From an uncultured Hyphomonadaceae bacterium (GTDB taxonomy: Bacteria; Pseudomonadota; Alphaproteobacteria; Caulobacterales; Hyphomonadaceae), in contig CALKFG010000006.1 of the NCBI GenBank assembly GCA_938084575.1, positions 322,542-386,541 of the forward strand: 64,000 nucleotides of DNA. Direction: 5' to 3'. Both the position numbers and the translations under genes were made by a program. How positions within the stretch are numbered: position 1 is the stretch's first letter; each line of letters starts with the position of its first letter. The notes under the pieces were generated by a model, which was not told where the DNA came from, did no database searches, and saw only the letters and a program-made list of their open reading frames with translations. Below, in pieces: positions 35,059 to 44,980 of the stretch.

Positions 35059-36962
35059 TCGAAGCCGGTCATTTCTTCGCCTGCCTCGCCCTGATGCTGA
35101 GCCTTTGGCTCGCTTTTGCCGGACTGGGCGGGGACCGGCGCCTGGCGGGACGGGTCGCCTGCGGCCTGTTCCTGGCTCTGGCACTGTCATTTCTCACCTT
35201 GATCGTGGCCTTCATGCGGTCGGATTTTTCGGTGGCGCTTGTTGCCAGTAACAGCCACACCATGAAGCCGCTGTTGTACAAATTCGCCGGCACATGGGGC
35301 AATCATGAAGGGTCGATGGCCCTGTGGTGTCTCGTCATGGGGGGCTTCGCGGCCGCCGGGGCGCTGCTGATGCGGTCAGAGCGGCCGGTCTTTGAGGCCA
35401 GGACCCTCGGCGTTCAGGGCCTGCTGACCAGCGGCGCGCTGGCTTATTTGTTGTTTGCCTCATCGCCGTTCACCCGCCTTGAGGCGCCGCCCCTGCAGGG
35501 CGCCGACCTCAATCCGCTGCTTCAGGATCCGGCTTTGGCAGCCCATCCTCCGATGCTGTATCTGGGGTATGTCGGATATTCTTTTGTCTTTGCAATGGCG
35601 GCTGCCGGTCTGCTGGAGGGGCGCGTTGACCGGGTCTGGGCCCGGATTGCCCGGCCATGGGCCATGGCGGCCTTTGTGCCTCTGACCCTCGGTATCGGGC
35701 TGGGCTCCTATTGGGCCTATTATGAGCTGGGATGGGGCGGATGGTGGTTCTGGGACCCGGTCGAAAATGCCAGCCTCATGCCCTGGCTTGTTGGCGCAGC
35801 CTTTCTCCATTCCGTCGTGGTCACGGAAAAGCGTGACAGCCTCCGGGCCTGGACGGTGCTGCTGGCGGTCATGGCGTTCTGCTTTTCCATACTGGGCGCA
35901 TTCCTCGTCCGGTCGGGCCTGTTGACCAGCGTTCATGCCTTTGCGGTTGATCCGACCCGTGGGGCCCTGCTTCTCACCGGTCTGCTGGTCTATGGTGGCG
36001 GGGCGCTGGGTCTGTTCGCCCTGCGCGCGCCCCGTCTCAAGGGCGGTCCGGCGCATTTGCTGGTCAGTCGTGAGGGCGCGATTATCGGTAACAATCTGGT
36101 GCTGTCGGTGGCCACGCTGACCGTGCTTCTTGGCACGCTGTTTCCGCTGCTCGCCGAGGCCTTCGGCCAGGTCATGTCGGTCGGGGAGCCCTATTTCAGC
36201 CTGACGTTCACGCCGATCATGGCGCTGGCGCTGGTTGCCCTGCCAGTGGTTCAGGCGTGGAGCTGGGGCAAGGCCGACTGGAGGTCTGTCTGGCGCTGGG
36301 CACTTGGATTTGCGGCGATTGTTGCGGTGTTCTGGCTGTTCGGCGTGGCGGCATTCGATATCCCGCTGCTGGCCGGGACAGGGTTCGCGCTGGGAGTCTG
36401 GCTTGTGTTTGGCGCGGCGTGGGAAATCTGGCGCCGGGCCGGAAGCCTGCGACGTCTGGGACGCCTGCCAGCCCGGGTCTGGGGCATGACGCTCGCGCAT
36501 GCCGGCCTTGGCGTGTTTACCCTCGGAGCGGTGGGCGAAACCGCGCTTCGGTTTCATGGAACTCTGGCCCTGCAGCAGGGCCAGGAGGTCGAGCTGGCTG
36601 GCTGGACCTTCCGTCTGGATGATGTCGATTCGATTGAGGGGCCCAACTGGTATGCCGACCGGGCGTATCTGACGGTCATGCGGGGCGAGCGCGCCGCCGT
36701 GCTTGAACCGGAGAAACGGATTTATCCCGCGGCCCGCATGCCGACAACAGAAACCGCAATCTACACAATGGGTGCGACCGACCTGTATGTTGCCCTGGGC
36801 GATCGACGGACGGTTGAGGGCACACCCCGCTGGACGTTTGAGGTCTTTATCAACCCGATGATCGGCCTGGTTTATTGGGGTGTTTGCCTGATCGGGCTGG
36901 GTGGCCTGTTAAGCCTGCTGCCGCGGGCGCGGCGCCGGCGTACGGCGGGAGACGCCGCATGA
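35055..36962 (+). CDS. ccmF: Heme lyase subunit CcmF
   Basis: 635 aa, about 14 membrane spans. The WWD heme-handling domain reads ELGWGGWWFWDPVENASLMPWL (about residues 230-250). Other family strings are SNSHTMKPLLYKFAGTWGNHEGSMALWC and the HPPMLYLGYVGYS loop. With CcmH and CcmI it ligates heme to CXXCH of apocytochromes c. The ccmABCD genes are not in the window, so the Ccm system is split. Confidence 0.95.
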   Translation: MIEAGHFFACLALMLSLWLAFAGLGGDRRLAGRVACGLFLALALSFLTLIVAFMRSDFSVALVASNSHTMKPLLYKFAGTWGNHEGSMALWCLVMGGFAAAGALLMRSERPVFEARTLGVQGLLTSGALAYLLFASSPFTRLEAPPLQGADLNPLLQDPALAAHPPMLYLGYVGYSFVFAMAAAGLLEGRVDRVWARIARPWAMAAFVPLTLGIGLGSYWAYYELGWGGWWFWDPVENASLMPWLVGAAFLHSVVVTEKRDSLRAWTVLLAVMAFCFSILGAFLVRSGLLTSVHAFAVDPTRGALLLTGLLVYGGGALGLFALRAPRLKGGPAHLLVSREGAIIGNNLVLSVATLTVLLGTLFPLLAEAFGQVMSVGEPYFSLTFTPIMALALVALPVVQAWSWGKADWRSVWRWALGFAAIVAVFWLFGVAAFDIPLLAGTGFALGVWLVFGAAWEIWRRAGSLRRLGRLPARVWGMTLAHAGLGVFTLGAVGETALRFHGTLALQQGQEVELAGWTFRLDDVDSIEGPNWYADRAYLTVMRGERAAVLEPEKRIYPAARMPTTETAIYTMGATDLYVALGDRRTVEGTPRWTFEVFINPMIGLVYWGVCLIGLGGLLSLLPRARRRRTAGDAA

Positions 36963-37408
36963 TGCAGGCGTGCCTTCTGTCGCTGGTTCTGTCCCTTTTG
37001 CAGGTCGGGACCATGCTCGAAGATCCTGCGGCCGAAGCGCGGGCACAGGACCTGATGCGCGAGATCAGGTGCGTTGCCTGTGAGAATGAACCGATCAGCC
37101 AGTCCGGGTCTGATATTGCCGCAGATATGCGGGACCGGGTTCGCGCCATGGTCGCTGCCGGGGAAAGCGATGATGACATTCGCGACTGGTTCGTGACCCG
37201 ATATGGCGATTTCGTCCTGTTTCGTCCCCGCGCCGATGGGGTGTCGGGGGGCTTGCTGTGGGGCCTGCCGTTTTTCCTGCTCGCGGTGGGCGCAGCCTGG
37301 CTTGTTGTCCGGCGCCGGGAACAGGATGACGCGGGCTCAGGGATCGAGGCGGTCCCGGCGGAGGGTGCCGAATTCGATGCCAGCGGGGCGGAGGAAAACG
37401 CCCGATGA
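36959..37408 (+). CDS. ccmH: Cytochrome c maturation thiol protein CcmH
   Basis: 149 aa from ATG 36959 (ATGA overlap with ccmF; a second ATG is at 36962). Short signal sequence, then the redox motif IRCVACENEPISQSGSDIAADMR with C38 and C41, the helix pair ending DWFVTRYGDFVLFRP, and one C-terminal membrane span (LLWGLPFFLLAVGAAWLVV). The acidic tail is unremarkable. It reduces the apocytochrome disulfide before heme attachment. Confidence 0.93.
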   Translation: MMQACLLSLVLSLLQVGTMLEDPAAEARAQDLMREIRCVACENEPISQSGSDIAADMRDRVRAMVAAGESDDDIRDWFVTRYGDFVLFRPRADGVSGGLLWGLPFFLLAVGAAWLVVRRREQDDAGSGIEAVPAEGAEFDASGAEENAR

Positions 37409-37441
37409 CCATGGCGCCGCGACAGACAGCTAAAAGATGTT

Positions 37442-37473
37442 TAATGCCGAAGAGGGTGGCGCTTCCGGCATTA
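37442..37473. other. Inverted repeat between ccmH and degP
   Basis: TAATGCCGAAG (37442-37452) pairs with CTTCCGGCATTA (37462-37473), leaving one bulged base and a 9-base loop. It lies 34 bases after ccmH and 46 before degP. There is no T-run, so it may be a rho-aided terminator, an RNA-stabilising hairpin or an operator for degP. Confidence 0.4.
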
Positions 37474-37518
37474 CAGCATCAGATAAGAGTCACACATCAT
37501 ACTGAGGAATAGAAGCGT

Positions 37519-39024
37519 ATGAAATCCCTAAACATTTCGACCCCGTCTTGGATTGCGGCTCTGGTCGGCGCAGGTGCAATGGCGGCTGTCGTCTGGGGAC
37601 CGGGTCTGGGAGCGGCTGACACTCAGCCGATTCTGATCGAGGCGCCCGCGGGCGCCCCGCTGAGTTTCGCTGATCTGATCGAACAGGTCAGCCCGGCGGT
37701 GGTCAGTGTCAATGTCGTATCGGAGCAGGAACAGGCAGACATGTCGGAGATGGAGCGGTTCTTCGAACGGTTTCGTCAGGGCCCCGGTGCCGTTCCGCAG
37801 GAGGAAGAGCCTGAGCCCGAGACCCGTGAGGCCCGGTCGCTGGGATCTGGCTTTTTCATCTCCCGCGAGGGGTATGTTGTGACCAATAATCACGTCGTCG
37901 CCAACGCCACCCAGATCCAGATCGTGCTCGAGGACGGACGGGAACTCGAGGCCTCTCTGGTGGGAACCGACCCGCAAACCGATCTCGCCGTCCTGAAGGT
38001 CGAAGAATCCGGCGACTATCCTTTCGTCCAGTTTGGGTCGAGTGCGGAGCTGCGTCGGGGAGACTGGGTCGTGGCGCTGGGCAATCCCTTTGGGCTCGGC
38101 GGAACCGCGACAGCTGGCATCCTGTCGGCGGACGGCCGCGATCTCGGCAATTCTAATCCCTATACGGATTTTCTCCAGATTGATGCGGCGATCAATCGTG
38201 GCAATAGCGGCGGTCCGACCTTTGACCTGTTCGGTCGCGTGGTCGGTGTGAACACGGCTATTTTCTCGCCGACAGGGGGATCTGTGGGCATCGGTTTCGC
38301 CATCCCGTCCGACCTGGCGATGGAGGTGACGTCCACGCTGATCGAAAAGGGGCGGGTCTCGCGTGGCTGGCTGGGGGTTACCATTCAGGATGTCACCGAG
38401 GACATGGCCGATGCTCGCGGGCTCGACATGGCCGAGGGCGCGATTGTCGCCGACCTCGTGGCAAACAGCCCGGCCAAGAAATCGGGCATTCGCCGCGGGG
38501 ACATCATCGTCGAGGTCAATGGACAGAAGGTTACCGATGCGACCAGCACCACGCGCATCGTCGGACGCCTGCCGGCCGGATCCAGAAACCGGTTCGTTGT
38601 CCTGCGTGACGGCGTTCGCAAGACCATTTCGGTTCTGGTCGGTGAACGTCCCGAGGACCCCAATGCGGTTCTGGAGTCGACCGATGACATCCCGGGAGAG
38701 GACGGTGTCGCCGCAGAACAGGCGCCACTTGGCCTGTACCTGCGCCCGCTGGATGCCGAAATGCGCAGCACCCTGAATATGGCGGATGACGAACCTGGAC
38801 TGGTGGTTGAACGAATCGCGCCGGACAGCCCGCTGCGTGAGCTGGGCATCCAGCCGGGCATGGTGCTTCTGGATGCCAACAATGTGCAGCTGTTCAAAGT
38901 CGAGGACCTTGTCTCCGCGATTGACGCCGCCCTGTCCCGAGGTCGCGACAAGGTGCTTCTGGCCATTCATGTCGGTGCAGGAACACGGTTCGTGACAGTC
39001 GATATTGGTGACAGCGAAAACTAG
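37519..39024 (+). CDS. degP: DegP/HtrA-type periplasmic serine endoprotease
   Basis: 501 aa. An N-terminal export sequence (IAALVGAGAMAAVVWGPGLGAA), then a trypsin-like domain with triad H125 (VVTNNHVVAN), D155 (TDLAVLK) and S230 (NRGNSGGPTFD). Two PDZ domains follow (GWLGVTIQDVTEDMA...; LGLYLRPLDAEMRS...). It degrades or chaperones misfolded envelope proteins. It sits between the ccm genes and a second two-component pair, a neighbourhood suggesting envelope quality control. Confidence 0.92.
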   Translation: MKSLNISTPSWIAALVGAGAMAAVVWGPGLGAADTQPILIEAPAGAPLSFADLIEQVSPAVVSVNVVSEQEQADMSEMERFFERFRQGPGAVPQEEEPEPETREARSLGSGFFISREGYVVTNNHVVANATQIQIVLEDGRELEASLVGTDPQTDLAVLKVEESGDYPFVQFGSSAELRRGDWVVALGNPFGLGGTATAGILSADGRDLGNSNPYTDFLQIDAAINRGNSGGPTFDLFGRVVGVNTAIFSPTGGSVGIGFAIPSDLAMEVTSTLIEKGRVSRGWLGVTIQDVTEDMADARGLDMAEGAIVADLVANSPAKKSGIRRGDIIVEVNGQKVTDATSTTRIVGRLPAGSRNRFVVLRDGVRKTISVLVGERPEDPNAVLESTDDIPGEDGVAAEQAPLGLYLRPLDAEMRSTLNMADDEPGLVVERIAPDSPLRELGIQPGMVLLDANNVQLFKVEDLVSAIDAALSRGRDKVLLAIHVGAGTRFVTVDIGDSEN

Positions 39025-39038
39025 GAAAGGGTCCTGCC

Positions 39039-39716
39039 ATGCGCGTTCTTGTCATAGAAGATGATCGGGAGCATGCGGACTTCATCTGCCGGATCCTGAC
39101 CGAGGCCGGGCACGATGTTGAAACAGCGCAGGACGGGATTAGCGGGCTGGTTCGGGCCCGGGAGTCGGCCTTTGACGTCCTGGTCGTTGACCGCATGCTG
39201 CCGGAAAAACCTGGTCTGCAACTGGTCAAGGAGTATCGTGATGCCGGCGGCGCGACCCCGGCACTGTTCCTGTCGGCCCTGTCAGACGTGGACAATCGCG
39301 TTGAAGGGCTGAAGGCCGGCGCCGATGATTACCTGGCCAAGCCCTTCGCGCCGGAAGAGCTGGTCGCCCGGGTAGAGGTTCTTGGTCGCCGCCAGGCCGT
39401 GCCCGATGATGTCCCCGTGACCCGCCTGAAGGTCGGCGATCTTGAAATGGACCTGTTGTCACGCCGCGTAGCTCGGGGTGAAACACGCATCGATCTTCAG
39501 CCACGCGAGTTCAAGCTGTTGGAATTCCTGATGCGTCATGCTGGTCAGACGGTGACCCGGACCATGCTCCTGGAGAAGGTCTGGAACTATCACTTCGATC
39601 CTCAGACCAATGTGATTGACGTTCATATTTCTCGCCTGCGCGCCAAGATCGACAAGGAATTTGAGCGGCCTCTCTTGCAGACTGTGCGGGGAGCGGGGTA
39701 CTGCCTGCAGGCATGA
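39039..39716 (+). CDS. OmpR-family response regulator
   Basis: 225 aa, 14 bases after degP, with AGGAAAGGG before ATG 39039. Receiver D51 (LVVDRMLPEKPG), K in LAKPFAPEELVARV, then a winged helix (LQPREFKLLEFLMRHAG... NVIDVHISRLRAKI... VRGAGYCL). The partner kinase begins in its stop (ATGA). Target genes cannot be read from sequence; degP is a natural candidate because of position. Confidence 0.88.
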   Translation: MRVLVIEDDREHADFICRILTEAGHDVETAQDGISGLVRARESAFDVLVVDRMLPEKPGLQLVKEYRDAGGATPALFLSALSDVDNRVEGLKAGADDYLAKPFAPEELVARVEVLGRRQAVPDDVPVTRLKVGDLEMDLLSRRVARGETRIDLQPREFKLLEFLMRHAGQTVTRTMLLEKVWNYHFDPQTNVIDVHISRLRAKIDKEFERPLLQTVRGAGYCLQA

Positions 39717-41119
39717 AGTCCGGACCATTTGCCTTCATTCAGACGACCACGTTCCGGTTGGCCCTGGTTTATACCGTCCTGTTCGCTCTGTTCTCGGCCG
39801 GATTGCTCACATTCTTGTTCCAGGCGACGGTCGGGGCCATGCGGACCGAAGCGAAGACACGACTTGAATCGGAATTCCGGACTCTCGCCGTGGCCTGGAA
39901 TACCGGTGGCCCGGGACGCCTGGAGCAAAGTCTTCTCGAGCGGGCCCTGGTCCGTGTCAGGGACTTCACCTACCAATTCGAAACGGTCGATGGCGTCATC
40001 ATTGTCGGGGACCTGCCGCGCATGCCGATCGACACTTCCGGCGATCTCAGCGAGGTGCGCAGTGTTACCTTTCAGGTCGAAGGGGGCGTGGGGGAAGGCG
40101 ATGCTGATGTTGCAACGATTGAAGGGCGCGTCTTGCGGCTTGGCGATGGCAGCGTTCTTCTGGTCGGCATCAAGATGGATGAGCGTCTGCGCCTGGTCCG
40201 GCGGGTCACCCGTGCCGTGGCGACGGCCGCGCCATTTGGAATTCTGCTGGCCCTTCTGGGCGGGTATTTCAGCGCCCGCTATGCTGCCCGGCGTGCCGAG
40301 GGCCTGACGCGGATCGCGGAAGCCGTCATGGGCGGTGACCTGACGCAAAGAGCGGATATCAGCGCGTCCGGAGACGAATTTGACCGGCTGTCTGAGCGTT
40401 TGAATGCAATGCTGGCTCGGCTTGAGCAATTGATGTCCACGACCCGCCATGCCGGAGAGGCCATCGCACATGATTTGCGGTCGCCGCTCTCGCGTCTTCG
40501 AAACCGTCTGGAGGCGGCTTTGCGGACGGATATGGATGAGGCCAAAGCGCGTGAGGCGCTGGTTCAGACGGTCGAGGATGTCGACCGGGTGCTGTCGACC
40601 TTTAATGCCATTCTCAGCCTGTCCCGGGTGAATGCGGCATCCAGCAACACTTTTGAGACGCTCGACCTGACCGAACTGGTCGACGAGATGGCGGAGCTGT
40701 TTGCCCCGGCCTGCGAGGACGCCCGGCTGACATTCCGATCCGAGATTGCTGCCGGCCTGTCTATTCGGGGAGACCGGACCCTGCTGGCGCAGGCGATTTC
40801 AAACCTGCTTGATAATGCTGTGAAATATACCCCTGCGGGCGGGGAGATTGTGTTCGGGGCGCGGGCTGTCGCTGACAATCGCGTTGAGGTCTGTGTGCGC
40901 GATTCCGGGGCGGGTATTCCCGTCGAAGACCGGGCGCGTGTTAAAGAACGCTTTGTACGTCTGGATCAGGCCCGGACCCTTGCCGGGTCCGGGCTTGGTT
41001 TGGCGCTGGTGGAAGCGGTGGCCATTTTGCATAAGGGCAGCCTGGACCTGACCTCTGCCGATGGTGACGCCCCCAATTCCGGCCTTCTGGTCAGGCTGAT
41101 TCTTCCTGTGTCCGTCTGA
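39713..41119 (+). CDS. Sensor histidine kinase
   Basis: 468 aa. Two membrane spans (about residues 12-35 and 165-190) enclose a periplasmic domain of about 130 residues, followed by HAMP (RRAEGLTRIAEAVMGGDLTQRAD). The H-box is AIAHDLRSPLSRLRN with H253, and the ATPase has NLLDNAVKYTPAGG, RDSGAGIP and GSGLGLALVEA. It pairs with the preceding regulator through an ATGA overlap. glnE starts 7 bases later. Confidence 0.9.
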   Translation: MKSGPFAFIQTTTFRLALVYTVLFALFSAGLLTFLFQATVGAMRTEAKTRLESEFRTLAVAWNTGGPGRLEQSLLERALVRVRDFTYQFETVDGVIIVGDLPRMPIDTSGDLSEVRSVTFQVEGGVGEGDADVATIEGRVLRLGDGSVLLVGIKMDERLRLVRRVTRAVATAAPFGILLALLGGYFSARYAARRAEGLTRIAEAVMGGDLTQRADISASGDEFDRLSERLNAMLARLEQLMSTTRHAGEAIAHDLRSPLSRLRNRLEAALRTDMDEAKAREALVQTVEDVDRVLSTFNAILSLSRVNAASSNTFETLDLTELVDEMAELFAPACEDARLTFRSEIAAGLSIRGDRTLLAQAISNLLDNAVKYTPAGGEIVFGARAVADNRVEVCVRDSGAGIPVEDRARVKERFVRLDQARTLAGSGLGLALVEAVAILHKGSLDLTSADGDAPNSGLLVRLILPVSV

Positions 41120-41126
41120 CAGTATC

Positions 41127-43850
41127 ATGCAAGCGCCGCGGATCATCCCTCTTGCTAAGACGCCCTCCGGGGCATTGGCTGCGGCGGCCCGCCATGCGCC
41201 CTATCTGGCGCGCCTTGAGGCACAGTATGGTGAGGAACTGGCCTCTCTTGGTGCAGAGGCGGTTTTCGAAGCCGCCCTGCAAGAGGTCCTGGCCTGTCCC
41301 AATACGGCTGACCGAGACGATATTTTATGCCGCCTGAGAGTGTCACGAAAAAGGGCCCATGCGGCCATTGCTGCCCTCGACCTTAGCGGTCTGGATCTTC
41401 CGGAGCGCACAACCCTGCGGATGACGCAGCTGGCCGATGCCTGTTTGAGCAAGGCCCTCGACTGGGCCGTCGCGGCGCGGGGACTGAGCACGACTGGCCT
41501 GTTCGTGATCGCCTTGGGCAAGATGGGCGCCGGGGAGCTGAATTATTCCAGTGATATCGACCTCGCCGCCTTTTTTGATCCGGACCTGTTTGATCCGGGC
41601 GGACTCGATGCGGGCGATACCGCATCGCGGGTCGTCCAGGCAGCCATGCGCCTGCTGGACGATCAGACGGCTGATGGGTTTGTGTTCAGGACAGATCTTC
41701 GCTTGCGGCCTGACCCGTCATCGACACCGGTTGCGGTGTCGGTCCGTCGGGCGCTGATCTATTACCAGACAGTTGGTCAGAACTGGGAACGCATGGTCTG
41801 GATCAAGGGACGCCCTGCGGCCGGCGACCTGGCAGCTGCATCCCGGTTCATTGAAAACATCACGCCTTTTGTCTGGCGTCCCCATCTGGATTACTGGGCT
41901 ATCGCAGATGTCCATGCGATCAAAAACATGATCAACACCAAAGCAAATACCGGTACGTCCGGGGCTGCAGCCAATGTCAAGCTGGGTCCCGGCGGTATCC
42001 GTGAAATCGAGTTTTTTGCCCAGACACAACAGATCATACTGGGCGGGCATGTGCCCTCGCTGAGGGCGCCGTCAACGCTCCAAGCGCTGAAAAGCCTGGC
42101 CGATCACGGAGTGGTGTCCGCCGCGGTCCATGATGATCTTTCCCTGGCCTATCCCTTCCTGCGCGCGGTCGAGCACCGGATACAAATGCTGGGTGACCAG
42201 CAGCGCCACAGCCTGCCCGAGGATCCTGGCGACCGGCGCGCCGTTGCGGCATTGTGCGGGTTTGGAGGTCTTGAAGAGTTCGAGGCCGGTCTGGCGCAGA
42301 CCAGGCGGGTGGTGCATGACCATTACAGCCGTCTTTTCGCAACCGAGACCCGGAAACGGCGCTCCGCTATTGAGGGTAATCTGGTGTTCACCGGCGTGGA
42401 CCCCGATCCCGGCACTGTTGAGACCCTGACTGGGTTGGGCTTCGAGGCACCGGAGGACGTCATTCAGACGATCGCTCGATGGCATCGCGGACGGACCCCG
42501 GCCACCCGAACCGAGCGGGGTCGGGAACTTCTCACCGCCTTGCTGCCGGATGCTCTGGTCGCCATGTCGGGGACCGGCGAGGCTGATATCGCATTTCGAC
42601 GGTTCAGCCAGTTTCTCGAGGGCCTGTCATCCGGGGTGCAGACACTGTCAATGCTCGGCGCCGAGCCGGGTTTGCTGAATGACCTTATTGCGACGCTGGC
42701 ACTGGCCCCGCACATTGGGCGCAGCCTGGCCAAGCGCCCAAGCCTTCTGGAAGCTCTTGTCTCTGTTGAAGTCCGCAGGCCGGCGCCACGTATTGCTCCA
42801 GAGACGGATTTTGAAACGGCCATTGACCTGTTCCGGCGGTGGCATGCCGAACAATTCTTTCTCATTGGGCACAGGCTTTTGCATGGGGAGCTGGCCGCTT
42901 CGGACGCTGCAACCGCGTTTAGCGATTTGGCGGATACGTGTGCGCGGGAGATGGCCGCCATTGCCGAGGCGGAGACGCAAAGGAGGTTCGGGGTCGCGCC
43001 GGGCGTCTGGTGTGTGGCGGCTATGGGAAAGTTTGGTGGCCGGGAAATGACGGCGGGCTCAGATCTCGATATGCAGCTGATTTTCGACCGGGGTGAACAT
43101 GACGAGGCTCAGGCCTGGTTTACCCGGTTGACCCAGCGTCTGATCACGGCTCTGGCGGCGAACACAGCTGAAGGCCATATGTATGAGGTCGATATGCGCT
43201 TGCGCCCCTCCGGGCGGGCCGGTCCGGTTGCAACATCGATCGAAGCCTTCGACTCATATCACCGGGATGGAGCCTGGACCTGGGAATTAATGGCGCTGAC
43301 CCGGCTTCGTCCGATGATCGGCGATCCCGCGCTGTGCGAGCGCGTGACAGGGATCGCTCAGACGGCGATGCTGGGGGCGCGGATGAAGTCGGAACTTGAT
43401 GCCGACATTCTGGATATGCGGCGGCGGTTGTGGCGGGAGAAAGCGCCGAGCGGACCGTGGGATTTGAAACAGCGGGCCGGCGGCATTGTCGATCTCGAAT
43501 TCATCGTTCAGCAAGCCATGTTGAAGGCGGGGCGTCCGGACGTGTTTTACCCATCCATGTCACGGGCGATCCGCGCTCTGCATGAGTTTGGTTTCCTGAC
43601 ATCCGAGGAGTCGGGTACATTGCGGATGGCGCATAAATTCTTTCAGGCCCTGCAGCAGGTTCAGCGGCTGGCTTTTGGCAGCGGGCAAACGAAGGCGCCT
43701 GTGTCCAGGGGCTTGCGTGACCGCATGCGGCGAGCGGTTTCCGGGGAGAGTTTTGCGGATGTCGAAGTCCAGCTTGAGTGGCATTGCGCGAGGATCTCGG
43801 AACTTCGTACCAAAAAAATTGGGACATTGGAGACGGATTCAGAGGTGTGA
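41127..43850 (+). CDS. glnE: Bifunctional glutamine synthetase adenylyltransferase/deadenylase
   Basis: 907 aa. Two nucleotidyltransferase domains: the N-terminal deadenylase (ALGKMGAGELNYSSDIDLAAFFD, about residues 130-150) and the C-terminal adenylylase (AMGKFGGREMTAGSDLDMQLIFD, about 630-655), each with its GlnD-type helical domain (GPGGIREIEFFAQ; KQRAGGIVDLEFIVQ). It adjusts glutamine synthetase activity to nitrogen supply with PII. No frameshift seen. Confidence 0.95.
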   Translation: MQAPRIIPLAKTPSGALAAAARHAPYLARLEAQYGEELASLGAEAVFEAALQEVLACPNTADRDDILCRLRVSRKRAHAAIAALDLSGLDLPERTTLRMTQLADACLSKALDWAVAARGLSTTGLFVIALGKMGAGELNYSSDIDLAAFFDPDLFDPGGLDAGDTASRVVQAAMRLLDDQTADGFVFRTDLRLRPDPSSTPVAVSVRRALIYYQTVGQNWERMVWIKGRPAAGDLAAASRFIENITPFVWRPHLDYWAIADVHAIKNMINTKANTGTSGAAANVKLGPGGIREIEFFAQTQQIILGGHVPSLRAPSTLQALKSLADHGVVSAAVHDDLSLAYPFLRAVEHRIQMLGDQQRHSLPEDPGDRRAVAALCGFGGLEEFEAGLAQTRRVVHDHYSRLFATETRKRRSAIEGNLVFTGVDPDPGTVETLTGLGFEAPEDVIQTIARWHRGRTPATRTERGRELLTALLPDALVAMSGTGEADIAFRRFSQFLEGLSSGVQTLSMLGAEPGLLNDLIATLALAPHIGRSLAKRPSLLEALVSVEVRRPAPRIAPETDFETAIDLFRRWHAEQFFLIGHRLLHGELAASDAATAFSDLADTCAREMAAIAEAETQRRFGVAPGVWCVAAMGKFGGREMTAGSDLDMQLIFDRGEHDEAQAWFTRLTQRLITALAANTAEGHMYEVDMRLRPSGRAGPVATSIEAFDSYHRDGAWTWELMALTRLRPMIGDPALCERVTGIAQTAMLGARMKSELDADILDMRRRLWREKAPSGPWDLKQRAGGIVDLEFIVQQAMLKAGRPDVFYPSMSRAIRALHEFGFLTSEESGTLRMAHKFFQALQQVQRLAFGSGQTKAPVSRGLRDRMRRAVSGESFADVEVQLEWHCARISELRTKKIGTLETDSEV

Positions 43851-43890
43851 GGCGTTGCAGAGGGAGATCAGCAACAAGAGGAATGACACG

Positions 43891-44376
43891 ATGTTGAGAG
43901 CTTCATTACGGGCGGCTGTGGCCATGTGGGTGATCGGACTGAGCGGGACGGCTCTGGCCCAGATGGGGCCAGAGCATCGGTCAGGGGCGGCCTGGGACGT
44001 CGTCGACCTCAACGGGGACGGCATGGTCAGTCGCGAGGAAATGACGGCCCAGAGGGCTGCAGGGTTCAAGGCGGCCGACAGTGACGGGGACGGCGGCGTC
44101 ACACTGGAGGAATTTAACCAGGCCCTGGACGAGATGCGGGAAGAGCGTCTTGCTCAGCGCCGAGCCAGCCAATTCTCGAAATTGGATGCCGACGGAGATG
44201 GTCAGATCCGTCAGTCTGAGTTCGAAGCCGGTCGTCTGGAGCGTCGCATGCGGGCCTTTGACCGCATCGATTCCAATGATGATGGTCTGATCTCTGCCGC
44301 CGAACGGGATGTGGCAGCCACCGCCCGGCGAGACAGAAGGCCGAGACGCGTCCGGGGGCAGTCGGATGACAGATAG
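43891..44376 (+). CDS. Exported EF-hand protein with four calcium-binding loops
   Basis: 161 aa from ATG 43891, with AGAGGA upstream; the track start lies inside glnE. A signal peptide (MLRASLRAAVAMWVIGLSGTALAQ) is followed by four canonical 12-residue EF loops: DLNGDGMVSREE, DSDGDGGVTLEE, DADGDGQIRQSE and DSNDDGLISAAE. The C-terminus is Arg-rich. It is a probable periplasmic calcium-binding protein. It lies directly upstream of an ECF sigma operon and may be linked to it, though no shared promoter is shown. Confidence 0.82.
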   Translation: MLRASLRAAVAMWVIGLSGTALAQMGPEHRSGAAWDVVDLNGDGMVSREEMTAQRAAGFKAADSDGDGGVTLEEFNQALDEMREERLAQRRASQFSKLDADGDGQIRQSEFEAGRLERRMRAFDRIDSNDDGLISAAERDVAATARRDRRPRRVRGQSDDR

Positions 44377-44434
44377 TCTGGTTTTCCTGGCTCGGATCCG
44401 CCATGGTTTTTCGTCGACCACTTCCTAGACCGTC

Positions 44435-44980
44435 TTGGCACCCTTCAGCTCCGAACTGGACGAGATTCGTCGCGCCTCTGTCGGTGACCGGGCCGCTCAA
44501 AAGGCTTTGGTGCACCGCCACATGCCGGTCATCTATCGTATCTCTTTCCGAGTGCTTCGCGACAAGGCCGAAGCGGAGGACATCACCCAGGAGACGTTCT
44601 TACGGGCGTGGAAAATGCTTCCGGACTGGGAACCCCGGGCAAAATTCTCGACCTGGGCCTGCGGGGTTGCGCTTAATCTCTGCCGTGACAGGTTGCGGCG
44701 GAAAAAGGCCATCCTGGTGGATGTTCTGCCGGAGTGCGCTGACCCGGCACCTCACCCGGAGGCCCAGCTTGCCATGAACCAGACCGTAGAGCGGATTGCC
44801 GGCCATATTGCGGCTTTACCCCCCCGTCAGCGCGAAGCCCTGACTTTGTGTGCATTTGAAGGTCTGGGCAATAAGGAGGCCGCCGTGGCCATGTCGATCA
44901 GCGTCCATGCGCTCGAGGGCCTGCTTGGCCGTGCGCGGCGGTCCCTGAAAGCGGTTTTGCAAAAGGACATCATGCCATGA
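44435..44980 (+). CDS. ECF-family RNA polymerase sigma factor
   Basis: 181 aa. Region 2 (LVHRHMPVIYRISFRVLRDKAEAEDITQETFLRAWK) and region 4 (LPPRQREALTLCAFEGLGNKEAAVAMSISVHALEGLLGRARRSLK) are intact. TTG 44435 is the only possible start that keeps region 2 whole, because an in-frame TAG lies at 44426 and no ATG or GTG comes before residue 26. No clear ribosome site is seen, so expression may be low. The stop overlaps the next gene (ATGA). Confidence 0.85.
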   Translation: MAPFSSELDEIRRASVGDRAAQKALVHRHMPVIYRISFRVLRDKAEAEDITQETFLRAWKMLPDWEPRAKFSTWACGVALNLCRDRLRRKKAILVDVLPECADPAPHPEAQLAMNQTVERIAGHIAALPPRQREALTLCAFEGLGNKEAAVAMSISVHALEGLLGRARRSLKAVLQKDIMP

